Shown here piece by piece: positions 48,316 through 58,952 of a DNA stretch of 64,000 nucleotides. Numbering within the stretch: the stretch's first letter is position 1; each line of letters opens with the position of its first letter. The notes beneath the pieces are model-generated. The model made no database searches, was not told the origin of the DNA, and saw nothing but the letters and a program-made list of their open reading frames with translations. Position numbers and translations under genes: made by a program. Where the stretch lies: assembly GCA_020310875.1 (NCBI GenBank), contig CM035430.1:106743979-106807978 (forward strand), given 5' to 3'. Source of the stretch: Ceratopteris richardii. Taxonomy: Eukaryota; Streptophyta; Polypodiopsida; Polypodiales; Pteridaceae.

Positions 48316-49662
48316 TCAGCCTACACCAACCGCCTCGAACAAGGTGTATCCATGCACCTCAAACTGCTCTAGACTCATATCAATAAGAGTCGAGCTCATA
48401 TCTGACTGATGCAAGAACTCATGAAGTTCTTGCAAAGCTGCCACTCGGTCTATGCCTGTGCCAATCATCAAACGACTAACAACTCCAAGTGCAAATGCTC
48501 CAATAGCAACTGCAATGTCTGGTCTCGAGCATAATAACTCGTACATCAGACTCCCTAATGCTGACGAAACATGTGCTATCCTGGCTAACCTAAGTATGTC
48601 AGCCATGCCTGTATCCAAGGCATCCAAAGCACTATCATCAAGACCAACATGTCCTGATATATCTATGTCAACATCTGGCATGAGCGAATCCAAGAATGAC
48701 TGCATAACTGCTGACTCCTCAGCATCTAAATCAGCCATGCTCACAACCAAGGATGTATCTAGCTGTGCATCATGAGAGCTAATATGCTCTACCATACACT
48801 GTGTATCATAAGAGCTATCCTGCTCTACCACACCAAGTGTATCATCATGCTCCACATGAGCGAACTGCACAACATCAACACCAAGATCAAACTGATGATC
48901 ACACTCTAACTGAGTATCATCACAATGCTCTATATGAGCATCCATATCATGCTCTAAAGCATCCAAATGATCATCCAAAGTGTGCTCTATAAGAGAGTCC
49001 ACATGATCAACCAAACCATGATCTACATAAGCATCATGAGCATACGAAACATGCTCTACATATGCATCCATCTGAGCATCTGAATCCTGCCATACATGTG
49101 CATCATGAATGTCAATAGACATATGTGTAGGTAGACAAAATGAGACATGACGAGTCTCACATCGCACATAAGGCTGAACTCCCACTGAGACGAGACTGTC
49201 TCTCACATGAAGTACCTGTAGTGGATACCTGTGCCCAATCCTAGCACCTCTGACAAGCGTAAGCTGTCCCAACTGCAGCTGAAAATGATGCTCACCAAGG
49301 AATGCATAACATCTGCTCTCTTGTAACTGGCTAACTGAAATCAAGCTCATAGGGAATGAAGGCACATAGCGTACATGTCTGAGTATAAGTGATGCTCCAC
49401 TAGGTAGCATAATGCATACATCTCTTGCACCCTCAATATCATATGTCGTACCATCAGGCATGTGCACACATCCACGACTCTCACCTGAGAATCGACAAAA
49501 CCACTCACGATGTGGAGTAATATGAAAAGTGGCTAATGCATCAAGCAACCAAGCCATATGTGTGCTATCCAATGAACAAGAGGAATCATGAGATGAACTA
49601 TAGGAGAAAGTGATATCACCATCACTAGCATAATCAACTACCATAGAATCTCCTGAAACCAC
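48316..49662 (-). CDS. Element J fused protease-like / acidic repeat / RT remnant protein
   Basis: Open frame of 448 codons counted from a GTG; the first ATG is at 49644. Residues about 37-135 are a copia protease domain (AWLLDALATFHITPHREWF, RYVPSFPMSLISVSQL), with the catalytic D-S-G-A replaced by D-A-L-A, so it is almost certainly inactive. Residues about 180-345 are a low-complexity Asp/His/Val/Leu-rich stretch (VDHVDSLIEHTLDDHLDALEHDMDAHIEH). Residues about 364-420 match the copia RT to RNase H connection (VSSALGSLMYELLCSRPDIAVAIG ... GVVSRLM). Integrase, the RT catalytic part and RNase H are missing. The frame has stayed open in a very young insertion. Function unknown. Confidence 0.75.
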   Translation of the reverse strand: MVSGDSMVVDYASDGDITFSYSSSHDSSCSLDSTHMAWLLDALATFHITPHREWFCRFSGESRGCVHMPDGTTYDIEGARDVCIMLPSGASLILRHVRYVPSFPMSLISVSQLQESRCYAFLGEHHFQLQLGQLTLVRGARIGHRYPLQVLHVRDSLVSVGVQPYVRCETRHVSFCLPTHMSIDIHDAHVWQDSDAQMDAYVEHVSYAHDAYVDHGLVDHVDSLIEHTLDDHLDALEHDMDAHIEHCDDTQLECDHQFDLGVDVVQFAHVEHDDTLGVVEQDSSYDTQCMVEHISSHDAQLDTSLVVSMADLDAEESAVMQSFLDSLMPDVDIDISGHVGLDDSALDALDTGMADILRLARIAHVSSALGSLMYELLCSRPDIAVAIGAFALGVVSRLMIGTGIDRVAALQELHEFLHQSDMSSTLIDMSLEQFEVHGYTLFEAVGVG

Positions 49663-49764
49663 TACCTGACGTGCATCACGTGCATATCTCTGACATCATC
49701 GTCACATCCGCCTGAAGCAACGTCGTCGAGTATGGCCATCACGGCCACAGTGCCAACATCAAAG

Positions 49765-50064
49765 TCATCGATGTGATCTATGTCTCACATGAGTGAATGG
49801 ACTCGCATACATATCATGTAGTCTCTGCCATAATGCACTACTCGTCTCCTCATACATAACAGACTCATATATAGAATCCACAAGCTGTAATCGGATAGTG
49901 GAGCTGGTCAATGCATCCATATCCATCCATACATGGTCGGGCATGTCACGAGGCCTCTGTGCATCTCTATGCACATACATGTGTAACCCTGCACGAACCA
50001 ATGTATGCCACATCTGAGCTTTCCATCTCGGAAAGTCAGTGCCATCAAATCGAGAAGACACCAT
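49765..50064 (-). pseudogene. gag: Element J gag remnant
   Basis: 99 codons from ATG 50064: MVSSRFDGTDFPRWKAQMWHTLVRAGLHMYV is the standard copia gag opening, followed by the ALTSSTIRLQLVDSIYESVMYEETSSALWQRLHDMYASP segment. It then stops at 49765 after a basic tail; the rest of gag and the zinc knuckle are absent. About 100 bases separate it from the 448-codon frame. It may still give a short RNA-binding or capsid-interfering protein, but this is speculation. Confidence 0.7.
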
Positions 50065-51761
50065 GCTGGCAATCCAAGACTAGCAATGTAACAAGAGACT
50101 AGAAACAATACTCTATCCTCAATAGGATCACACCTGCATATCCATATGCATAACTCCCATCACAAATGTCTCGATGGAGAAGGAACCATGTGAACCACCT
50201 GTCACATAACCATGCATCTAGCATGCACATAAAACCATGAGCATAAGCCTGCTCACCAAGTCTCCAAAGTGACCAAATAGATGTGGAAGAATCCTGGGAA
50301 AAATTCGACAGAGTATCCCCTGTAAACTGAGCAATCAAACAAGATAACCAATAACCAAAGAACAATAAGTAACCTGTCACCACCTGTCACGGATCCAAGC
50401 AAGGATAATGGCAACTACATATGCCAAAAAATGATAGCAATATATGCCAATATAATGGTGATGCACCTCCCACTCAAGAATGAATCCTGTAAGATGGTCC
50501 AACCTATCACAAATAACCTGTGACCAAGTCCAAATGAATGGAGATAAACAATGATCCAAAGCTATTGCACAAGCTTCAAGATCCACTAGAGCTCCTTTCT
50601 AGCATAAAAGCCGATGAAATTTTGGTAGCATCTCCTCTGTAAAATGGACTCTAGAACCAAAATAAGCATGTGGAAATCACCATCTACAACATCAAATCAA
50701 TGAACATTTGCTAATAGAATAGCAAATCAAGGTGACAAACAAGTGTGTAATTGAAGCTCCAATCTGAATCATGTACCTGCAAAGAAAACAAAGATACAAG
50801 TACCAACTAAGATCCAATCAATCTCTCATATAATGATGTGCAATTGGAAAGTAAATCCATAACCAAATGGCATAAGCAAGATATAAACCACAATGCCACT
50901 ATACATCCATGATTGAACTCATGATGACATAAACCTCAAAAAAGAGTATACCACAATGTCATCTTACATGCCAAACGCGTGACAAGATCATGCTCTACTC
51001 TCATATGGAGGAGCTACCACAATGATCATACATGTACAATGCTTTGAAGCTCTGAAAATAAGAGCTTGCACACCATAAATTCTCTCTCGAAGAAGTTCCA
51101 AAGCAAATTCAACCTCCAAATGCAATTAGGGTTTTTATAGCATAAATATGCTGCTCTATGTTTTGCTGTTTCAGAGGTGATAACCTCTGAATCTGAACTT
51201 TTGGCCTTCAGCAAACTTCAATATCTAACTCTTGGCTACGTAACGAGATAAAGAACACCTCAATCGGAGGTGCGTAGCTCAAGATATGCATAAAACAAGC
51301 ACCTGCTGTCAATTTCACTATCACCTATAACATTGCTACTTTGTATTTTGCAGTTTCGGTGACTTTGCACTGAGAATCTGAATCTGAGTTCTTCTACAAA
51401 GTTGTAGCTATCTTTCCAAGCTACGAGCAGCAAGTTGAATCATCGCATTCCGATTTGTAGAACTCAAGTTATGACAAAAAAATCGACCGGCTGTCCTACT
51501 CAATGTAAATTCGTCTTCTACAATTCTCTGCGTTTTTCGAATTTTCGGCACTTCAGATGTCCGAACCAGGTTCTGCGCCCTTTTGTGAAGTTGTAGCTCT
51601 TTGTGTTAACTACACACAGAACTTTAAAACGCGTCAATCCGAGCTTTCTAGCTCGAGTTATGACCGAAATACTGAACAGCTGTCAAGAGATGCCGACCTG
51701 CACTTCTACCCCTTCTGACCTAAGCTTCCATTGAAGCTTCTTGCACATCAGCCTTCAACAT
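50065..51761 (-). promoter_or_regulatory. Element J leader
   Basis: 1.7 kb between primer site and gag without a recognised gene; long for a 3.9-kb element. Repeated phrases such as TGAGCTACG / AGTTATGAC (CTCGAGTTATGACC, CAAGTTATGAC, CTACGAGCAGC) occur around 51230-51680, in sequence reminiscent of other plant retrotransposon leaders. The open frame 50099-50383 has no recognisable motif. Confidence 0.5.
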
Positions 51762-51773
51762 GCTCTGATACCA
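51762..51773 (-). other. Primer binding site of element J (Met-tRNA)
   Basis: Minus-strand TGGTATCAGAGC, one base from the right LTR; sets J in minus orientation. Confidence 0.92.
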
Positions 51774-51774
51774 A

Positions 51775-51963
51775 TGAAGGGCTTTGGTGTGCAGAACAAG
51801 AGGAGGAAGGAGGAGATGGAGGGAGAGAGCAGAGAGGAGAGACGTGCAGATATGCGTGGGAGCCTCGAAACCCACATAATGATCTCTCTTGAGGCAATGC
51901 TCTATATATGATGTATATATATGAATATGGGGGTAAGGTCACATGACCCTTACATCCCCAACA
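51775..51963 (-). repeat. 5' LTR of element J
   Basis: 189 bp, identical to 48019-48207 except for one transition. Confidence 0.93.
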
Positions 51964-53030
51964 CATGTTAATCAAGTAAGTGGATGTAGATATAGCCTCA
52001 GCCCATAGATAATTAGGCAAATGCTTTTCATTTAACATGGACCTTGCAGCTTCAACAATTATCCTATTCCTCCTTTCTGCCACTCCATTTTGCTCAGGAG
52101 TGTATCTTGTAGTTACCACTCTTTTGATTCCTCTTTCTTGAAGAAAAGAATCAAATTCATGGGAGAAGTATTCTCCCCTCCATCTGACCTTAGCCTTTTT
52201 AGTGATTTACTTGTTTGATTCTCCACAAGAGCCAAATATCTTTTGAAGCATAAAAAAACTTCATCTTTGTGTTTCATAAAGAATAGGATAGTCCATCTAC
52301 TGCAATCATCAATAAAGGAGACATAATACCTTGATCTAGATATTGAAGCATCCTTGCTAGGTCCCCATACATTTGTATGAACCAACTCCAAAGCATCTCC
52401 ATGCATATAACCTTTCTTCATGAATGGTAACCTATGAGACTTTCCAAATTGACATGCACTGCATTTATAAATCATGTGTTGTTTTGACAAGTTAAGGAGT
52501 CCAAGTACACTTTGGTCCCTGCAAATTTGTTTTAATGATCTTTCACTAATATGTGCCAATCTCTTGTGCCATACCTCTAGTCCTATGAGTGTTTGATTAC
52601 CATAGTTGAAGAGAGCTATGTTCCTTATGTCTTGCAACTCAAAGTTTTGAATAATCTACGTGTGTTTTCTCCCTTTGTTATTCTTCTGAACCCTTGGCTA
52701 GGGTCTTCCACATATGCTCTTCCTCTTGTGAACCTAAGTTGCAATCCTTTTTCTACTATTTGCCTAACACTTATCAAATTCTTTGTAATGGTAGGGACAT
52801 AGAGTACCTTACTGAGTAAGTTGATATTTCCATCAGGTGCTTTGACATTTCCTATTTTCTCCACAAGGTGTCTTGTATTCCTATTTGTACCTCATGCTTG
52901 TTCCTTGGATCTTCTAAATCTGATAGGAGGTCCACATTTCCTGCCACATGATTTGAACAACCTGAATCTATGTAGAAAACATGCTCATCAGATTTACCTT
53001 GTGGCATGGCCATATTCATGATTAATAATG
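51964..53030 (-). pseudogene. pol: Element I protease and integrase
   Basis: Continues the I pol across J. Protease near 52640-53000 (FYIDSGCSNHVAGN, active site kept; VLYVPTITKNLISVRQIVEKG). Integrase zinc domain (WHKRLAHISERSL ... CSACQFGKSH, about 52440-52570) and core (VHTNVWGPSKD with D to N at the first catalytic position, LRSDGGENTSP, then RYTPEQNGVAERRNR). Frameshifts near 52120 and 52640 break it. Confidence 0.85.
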
Positions 53031-54064
53031 AATCCTCTTTGTTTGAGTCTTCTGTGTAGTTATTGAAGTCTCTCCTTCCTTTGTAGCCTCCTTGATAGTT
53101 TGAATGATTGTAGTTGTTGTAGTTGTCATGATAATTGTTGAACCTTCCTCATGAGTGGCCCAAACTTCCTCTATTGTATCCTCTGCCTCTTTGATTCCTA
53201 GAATTCCTAAAGCAATTTTCAGTTGTATGATTAGTTAATCCACAAATAGAACATGGGTTGGAGACTTGGGATGTCCCCATGCTTTGTCTACCTCCTCTTC
53301 CTCTACCTCTGCCATGTCTTCCTCTACCTGCATGGTTAGCTTGATATGTCCTGCTTCATCATCCACTTTCTTTGACTTTCCTTTGTTTTCTTTGGACTTG
53401 CTTTTATCAGTATATAAAGATTAAGATTGATTACCTTTAGAGCTTTCTCCATTCTTGATAAGTTTTGCCTCTTGAGTGAGTAGTTGTCCAATGAGTGTAT
53501 TGAAATCAGGTACATGCATGTCCATGTACAAATCCATAGCTGTGGTGAATACTTCCCACTTGTCATCTGCTTTCAATCCATTGATGACTTGCCTTACAAT
53601 TTGCTCTTCATCTATTACCTCTCCAATGCTTCCCAATTGATCAATTATATCCTTGAGCTTTGTGACAAAATCAGTCACACTTTGTTTGGGAGCTTTCTTG
53701 AGAGTTGTGAATTCCAGCCATAGTTGATGCTTCCTAGCTTTGGTACTTGAAGAGAAGAAGGCTTCATGTGCATCCCACACTTCCTGAGATGTCTTACAAC
53801 TTCTAATGTGAGGCAACAAAAAAAATATGAGATAGAGTTGAGGAGATAAGACCTTGCAAGTGCATCCTTAGAGCACCATGTGCTCAATCTTTCTTGCTCT
53901 TCTTGTGTTGGTTGACTTTTGTTCTTGAAACTTGGCATAACTTCATCTCGAGCCACATAACCATATAAACTTCTACCTTGGAGATAAGCTTCCATCATTA
54001 ATGAACAAGCTGAGTAATTACCTCTATCCAATTTGTCAATTGATGAAGGAAATCCATCTGCCAT
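53031..54064 (-). pseudogene. gag: Element I gag
   Basis: ATG at 54064 (MADGFPSSIDKLDRGNYSACSLMMEAYLQGRSLYGYV), only four bases after the primer site. Frameshift near 53815-53820 (ILRY against LPHIRSCKTSQEVWDAHEAFF); then 53421-53819 is open (TKLKDIIDQLGSIGEVIDEEQIVRQVINGLKADDKW). A Gly/Arg-rich area and an intact knuckle CSICGLTNHTTENC (53216-53256) follow. Same lineage as the H gag. Confidence 0.83.
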
Positions 54065-54068
54065 CTTT

Positions 54069-54080
54069 GCTCTGATACCA
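54069..54080 (-). other. Primer binding site of element I (Met-tRNA)
   Basis: Minus-strand TGGTATCAGAGC, three bases from the LTR edge at 54084. Confidence 0.92.
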
Positions 54081-54083
54081 CTA

Positions 54084-54883
54084 TGAAGAGATGGATAGAT
54101 ATGTGTTTGAAGATGAAGTCATGCTGCAAAATCCTTGATCTACACCAGCCAAATGAACTCCAGGAGTATGTGGTAGACCTTTTTAGCTTGCCAATGGATG
54201 TGTTAGACACCCTATGTACCTTGGAAGAGCAATCTCAAAAAGATAGATCAAAACAGATGAGCTGGAATAAATTCAGAGGTGAAAAACTTGCTATTTTGAT
54301 TCATACACCTATCTAGTGTTTTGAATAATTCTCTGTGCACAGCAACAATTAGAATAATTCCTTTTGAAGAACTCTAACTAACTTAGAGAGCTTACTTTGA
54401 AGAGTAATCTCATTAGAAATATTAAACCACACAATGTGAATAAAGTTTAACAAGTAAGAGCATCATCCCGATTTTCACGGGCTGCAATAGTACTCAGTCC
54501 AGTGAGCAGTAAAATGAGAATAACTCAAGATTCAAGAATCCAATGATTATGAAATTTTGTACCTTATAGTAGACAGTATGCTGAAGCCAACAAGGTTTAA
54601 ATCACTGAATTTGGTCAAGTACACTGAGAAACAGCTCTGACAAGATGAGTGAAAAAATCGGGTACCGGACAGAGGAGTGAAAATGAACAGAGAGGGTTGA
54701 CTTCAAATGAGCATAAACTGAAGTTTGAAAACTCCAATAGCGACGAAAATTTGTGAGCTTATAGTAGACTTAGAGAACAAACTTCAGCAATGTAAATCAT
54801 CAAAAACAATGCAATACACGCAGAGAAACCATCTCTGCAATTTGACTAAAGAATGTGAAAGGTATAGTAGTAAACAGTGAAAA
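54084..54883 (-). repeat. 5' LTR of element I, outer part missing
   Basis: About 800 bp starting TGAAGAGATGG on the plus strand. 54522-54880 matches 45038-45393 of the other LTR closely. The outer ~490 bp are lost where fragment K begins. Confidence 0.8.
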
Positions 54884-56582
54884 GCAAAAATTGTTTTGCA
54901 AATACTGTAAAGAAAATACTCATGTCATTAAGAGCTTTCCAAAACTTGCTGATAAAAAGGCAAAGAAGAAAGACGTCGGAATGGTTGTTGTAGAGGCCTC
55001 TACACCAAAAATAGAGTCTGGTAATCTTGTGCAGGATGAAGAAGAGGTGTTTACTATTGTTTGCAGTTTTGACCCATCTTCTCATGAGCAATGCATGTCT
55101 GCAGTAGACTCAGAAGTTTGGTACTTCGATAGTCGGGCGACCAAACATATGACCTCACAGCACAGTTTCTTCTCTTCACTCAAGCCTGCCCCTACAATGA
55201 ATACTGTTACATGCATAAAAAAATCCTCTTATCCTGTGGGAGTTGGTAAGATCATTCTGACTACTATTGACGGTAGTTCTTTTACATTGTGAGATGCTTT
55301 ATTTGTGCCAAGGATCAAGAAAAATCTGTTATCAGTTTTAGGCTCAGCCAAGATTGGTTTGGTTGTGAAATTTGTTGATGACAAATGTAGAGTTAAGCAT
55401 GTGCAATACATGATGCTCAGGCTATGTTAGATGCAAAGCTTTGGCATGCACACTTTGGTCATCTGAATTTTGCTAGTTTGCTATGCCTCTAGAAATCTGA
55501 AATGGTGTTCTCTTTGCCCAAACTTGAGGCACCTAGAAAACATGTTTGTGAAGGCTATATTTGGGGCAAAATGCAGCATTCCTCCTTTCTAAAAGATGGT
55601 TTAGTTTGGGCTACTCAGAAATTGCAGCTTGTACATAGTGATGTCTGTGATCCTACGCAGACACCTTCTTCTAGAAACTATCTTTACTTTGTGACTTTAA
55701 TTGATGATTTTTCTAGGCACGCATGGGTTTATCCACTCAAAGAAAAGTTTGAAGTGTTTATGTGCTTCAAACAGTTTTTGGTTTTGGTTGAAAATCTGTC
55801 CACATGTAAAATGGGCATCCTCCGTTCTGATTGAGGGGGGGGAATATATGTCTTCTGACTTTAATGCATTCCTCGCTAAACGTGGGATAAAACATCAGTG
55901 TATAGTGCCATGTGCACCTCAACATAATGGAGTTGTTAAACAGAAGAATAGGTCACTCATAGAGATGGCGAGGTGTATGGTCAAGAGTCAAACCTTGCCA
56001 CATAGTTTCTGGCTTGATGCCGTTATGTGTGCAACATATGTACTTAAGAGGTATCCCACTAAAGCACTGCAATCTATCACTCCGTATGAGGCTTGGCATG
56101 GTCGCAAGCCATCTTTTTCTCATCTGCGTGTTTTTGGTTGTTTGGCATATGCATTAGTGAATGAACAACATCACAGAAAATTGGATGATTAAGTAGTAAA
56201 ATGTATCTTTGTTGGGTATAATTCTAAAAGTAAAGGCTATCGTTTGTATCATCCACAAACTAAATGCATTTTGGTTAGTCGTGATGCTGTTTTTGTGAAA
56301 GGTGCATTAAGCCATTACTTTCATGTACTACGGAGATACCTATTAGCTCCAAAGACATGTATGATACTTTGCTGCCTCTTTTTACAAGTGGACAGTCTAG
56401 TGCTGGTCCTAATGAGGAAACTTCTTAGCCTTTGTACTATGACAAAATGGTTGGTGCAGACTTTGCATGATAGTAAATTAGATGCACCTCTATCATATCG
56501 TACTTGATCAGGCTCTCATAGTGCCTCTTTTGCATCAGATTGCTATGCTTTGGCTGCCTCTAGTCTCTGTGATGAGACTGAA
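54884..56582 (+). pseudogene. pol: Copia fragment K (A/B/C family): gag end to integrase
   Basis: Starts mid-gag at the knuckle (EKQKLFCKYCKENTHVIKSFPKL; last Cys changed to Phe). It continues through a protease with D-S-G changed to D-S-R (WYFDSRATKHMTS), the integrase zinc domain (HAHFGHLN, CEGYIWGK: Cys lost) and the integrase core (HSDVCDP, a TGA in the DRGGEY motif at about 55832, PQHNGVVKQKNR), and ends in the linker before RT. A small deletion near 55395 removes part of the segment after protease. No LTR remains. It is cut on the left by the I LTR and on the right by the F LTR. Confidence 0.87.
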
Positions 56583-57176
56583 TGTTGGCATACAAAGCAA
56601 CAGAGGAGTCATGCACAATACGGCAACAAGGCCAAATCATTTTTTTCCATGGACTATTTACAACTCAAGTGATTTTAATCACTACACAAACATTGTAAAT
56701 CCCGTTTTTGGTAGAATAGACTCCATTTTGTGCAAGCCGAGGAGTCCTCGAGCTTGAGGAGTATCAGAACTAGCGACATCTCAATTTTCATAATTTTTAG
56801 ACTCTGTTTGAGCCCTCAAATAGACTCTAGAACCTAATTTTTAACTAGGCCGGACACTAGGTCTGGACAAGACCAAAGCTAGTTAGAAAACTATAAAAAG
56901 AGCTAGAGAGCTCATTTTGGGGGTTAGATTGTTTGTGAATTGAGCTTATGTAAGAGACCTTTTGATTAATGCAAAGAACTCCATTGTTCCTCTCCTTGTT
57001 CTTGCCTTGTGTGCGCGTGTGTGTGTATGTGTGTGCATGCTTGTGTGCTTCTCACTCACGCACTTGTGTCTTCACTTGCTCATAGTCTTCATACTAGTCC
57101 TCACGTCTCCACGGATTGACAATTATGAGGTGAATCTTCTCACGTTGGTACTCACCATTGTGCTAGAGTGACACCA
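56583..57176 (+). repeat. 5' LTR of gypsy element F
   Basis: About 594 bp, TGTTGGCATAC ... GTGACACCA, homologous to the E LTR. TATA box TATAAAAAG at 56892-56900. CTGAA (56578-56582) precedes it and would be the target repeat; the other end is outside the window. Confidence 0.85.
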
Positions 57177-57180
57177 AATT

Positions 57181-57198
57181 TGGCGCCGTTGCCGGGGA
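57181..57198 (+). other. Primer binding site of element F (tRNA-Asp)
   Basis: TGGCGCCGTTGCCGGGGA, identical to the site of D, four bases after the LTR. Confidence 0.95.
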
Positions 57199-58952
57199 GA
57201 GAGCTTCGAGGATGAGCGTGTGATGGTAAGACGTCGAGTTGAGACATTGGAGTTATAGGTAATATCCTTCTTTCTCTTAATTTTTCTTCATTTTTTCCTT
57301 ACTTTCGCATCACCATCACCTCCATCTCCATCTCCACAAAAAATTTCAGTTTTTTGGTCATATTACACCCCCCACCTCATTTCCCTCATTTCATTGTGAG
57401 AGAGAGCGAGAGAGAGCTTGCATGCTATCTGTTTTTGGTGTGTTTTTGAGCTTTTGTTGCAGGAACTTGCTGTACCACCTCCTCCAGCAGTGTGCGCAGG
57501 TACGACAGACTCTGCACAGGTCCCGGGACGACGACCTTTGTTTGTCGCGACAGACAGAAAAACTTAAAATTTTGTGAATGCATGTTGGGCACGGTAACCT
57601 ACACCATTAGGGCACTCTAAATCACTAGAAGTTTCTCAAAAATTTGCGTTTTTTCAGTCTATCGCGACAGACACCGTCTATCGCGACAGACACTGTCTAT
57701 CGCGACAGACACCATCTATCGCGACAGACAGAAATCCACGATAGACCCCGTCTATCGCGACAGACACCGTCTATCGCGACAGACCAAAATTCCGCGACAG
57801 ACACTGTCTATCGCGACAGACACCATCTATCGTGACAGACAGAAATCCACGATAGACCCCGTCTATCGCGACAGACACCGTCTATCGCGACAGACCAAAA
57901 TTCCGCGATAGACCAAATCACGACAGACGACAGACAGCGTCTATCGCGACAGACCAAAATTCCACGACAGACACCGTCTATCGCGACAGACACCATCTAT
58001 CGCGACAGACAGCCCCCACGATAGTTTGTGTCTATCGCGACAGACACCGTCTATCGCGACAGACAGACATTTTTGGCAAAAATAAAGGGGTAAATTTTTG
58101 GAAATTTAGGCTAAATTTTGGGCATATTTGCACTCTCAAATACTCATACACTTACAAAGGCCTTAGAAAAATGCATTAAAACCCCTGAAAGGTTCTGTTT
58201 GTCTAGTTAACCCCCTAAACCCTAAACGGTCATAACTTCTTCATACGAAATCCATTTTTTGAGCTCTAGGGCTTGTCGAAAAGCTCTAGGGCTTGTCGGA
58301 AAGCTCGTTTTTTATAAGAATAATGCGTTGATTTTCAGATAGGATATTTGGAAGTTGACACACTGAGGGGTAGGAACACCAAGGGAGCTCTAGAGGAAAT
58401 TTCTAGCAATACAAAAGGGGGAACAAGGGTCATTAAAAAAGTGTCTGAAATAAATTGTCTGTCAATTGAAAGGTCAACTTGGAGCTAATCTTGGGACTGA
58501 TGCAGGTCTATTGAGAAGCAATTGAGAGCGTCCAAGCAAGGGTTTTGCGCAAGCTTGAGAATCAACTTCTCGAGCACTAAAGAGCAAGGTTCAGCAAGAA
58601 AGGTCGGAATACTCTCAACTCCTCTTCGTCAATTCCTAGCTTAGGCTAAGAACGATTAGAAGTAGGAGTAAGTCAGGGCGACGATAGGCAACTATCAAGT
58701 TGAAGCATACCTAAACTTTCAAGCTCAAGCTAAGGGCATAATCCTTGTACTGTCAAGAATTTTAAAGGGAAAGAACTTAACGTGGAACGATCAACTGTAA
58801 GTGCGAAATAACATTCAAATATTCCTGACGACGTGATATCAGACAAGACCTTAAACACGATAAAATAACTAAAAAGAACCAAGCGACTAATATAAAGTAA
58901 CCAGCAACGAGGTTGTACTCTGGGCAAAGAACTGGGCTACTTAGATAGGCAT
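57199..58952 (+). promoter_or_regulatory. Element F leader
   Basis: 1.75 kb between primer site and gag. It includes the palindrome array (57655-58067) and, after it, about 880 bases without gene or recognised signal. Confidence 0.7.
57655..58067 (+). repeat. Leader palindrome array of element F
   Basis: Tandem units of about 19 bp, GTCTATCGCGACAGACACC, with 14 exact TCGCGA cores plus one outlier at about 57545. Each unit is a 16-bp near-palindrome GTCTATCGCGACAGAC with one A.C mismatch. A higher-order period of 111 bp is visible: GAAATCCACGATAGACCCCG begins at 57731 and again at 57842. Variants ATTCCGCGACAGAC separate groups. Confidence 0.92.

Larger units (their letters stand above)
48019..51963 (-). 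mobile_element. Non-autonomous copia derivative J
   Basis: 3945 bp with 189-bp LTRs (48019-48207, 51775-51963) that differ at one position (C/T at 48088 against 51844). Minus-strand primer site TGGTATCAGAGC lies next to the right LTR and a purine tract next to the left one. The flanks are CCTGT (48014-48018) and CATGT (51964-51968), a 5-bp target duplication with one mismatch; the I integrase frame joins across it. It lacks integrase catalytic residues and nearly all of RT, so it must move with enzymes supplied by another element. Confidence 0.9.
45037..54883 (-). mobile_element. Copia element I, decayed, hosting element J
   Basis: A minus-strand copia with partial LTRs at both ends, polypurine tract, RNase H, RT, integrase, protease, gag and a Met-tRNA primer site in the correct order. 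It is a relative of H (end motif SLDGTKLCKFKAM against SLDGPKLQKFKDM). It is split by J at 48019-51963. Both outer LTR ends are lost, so flanking E and K are joined to it by deletion or recombination breaks, not by visible target repeats. Confidence 0.88.

Noticed and set aside
57655-58067. CRISPR array
   Set aside because: Repeats are tandem, mutually similar, without unique spacers or cas genes, and the DNA is plant nuclear.
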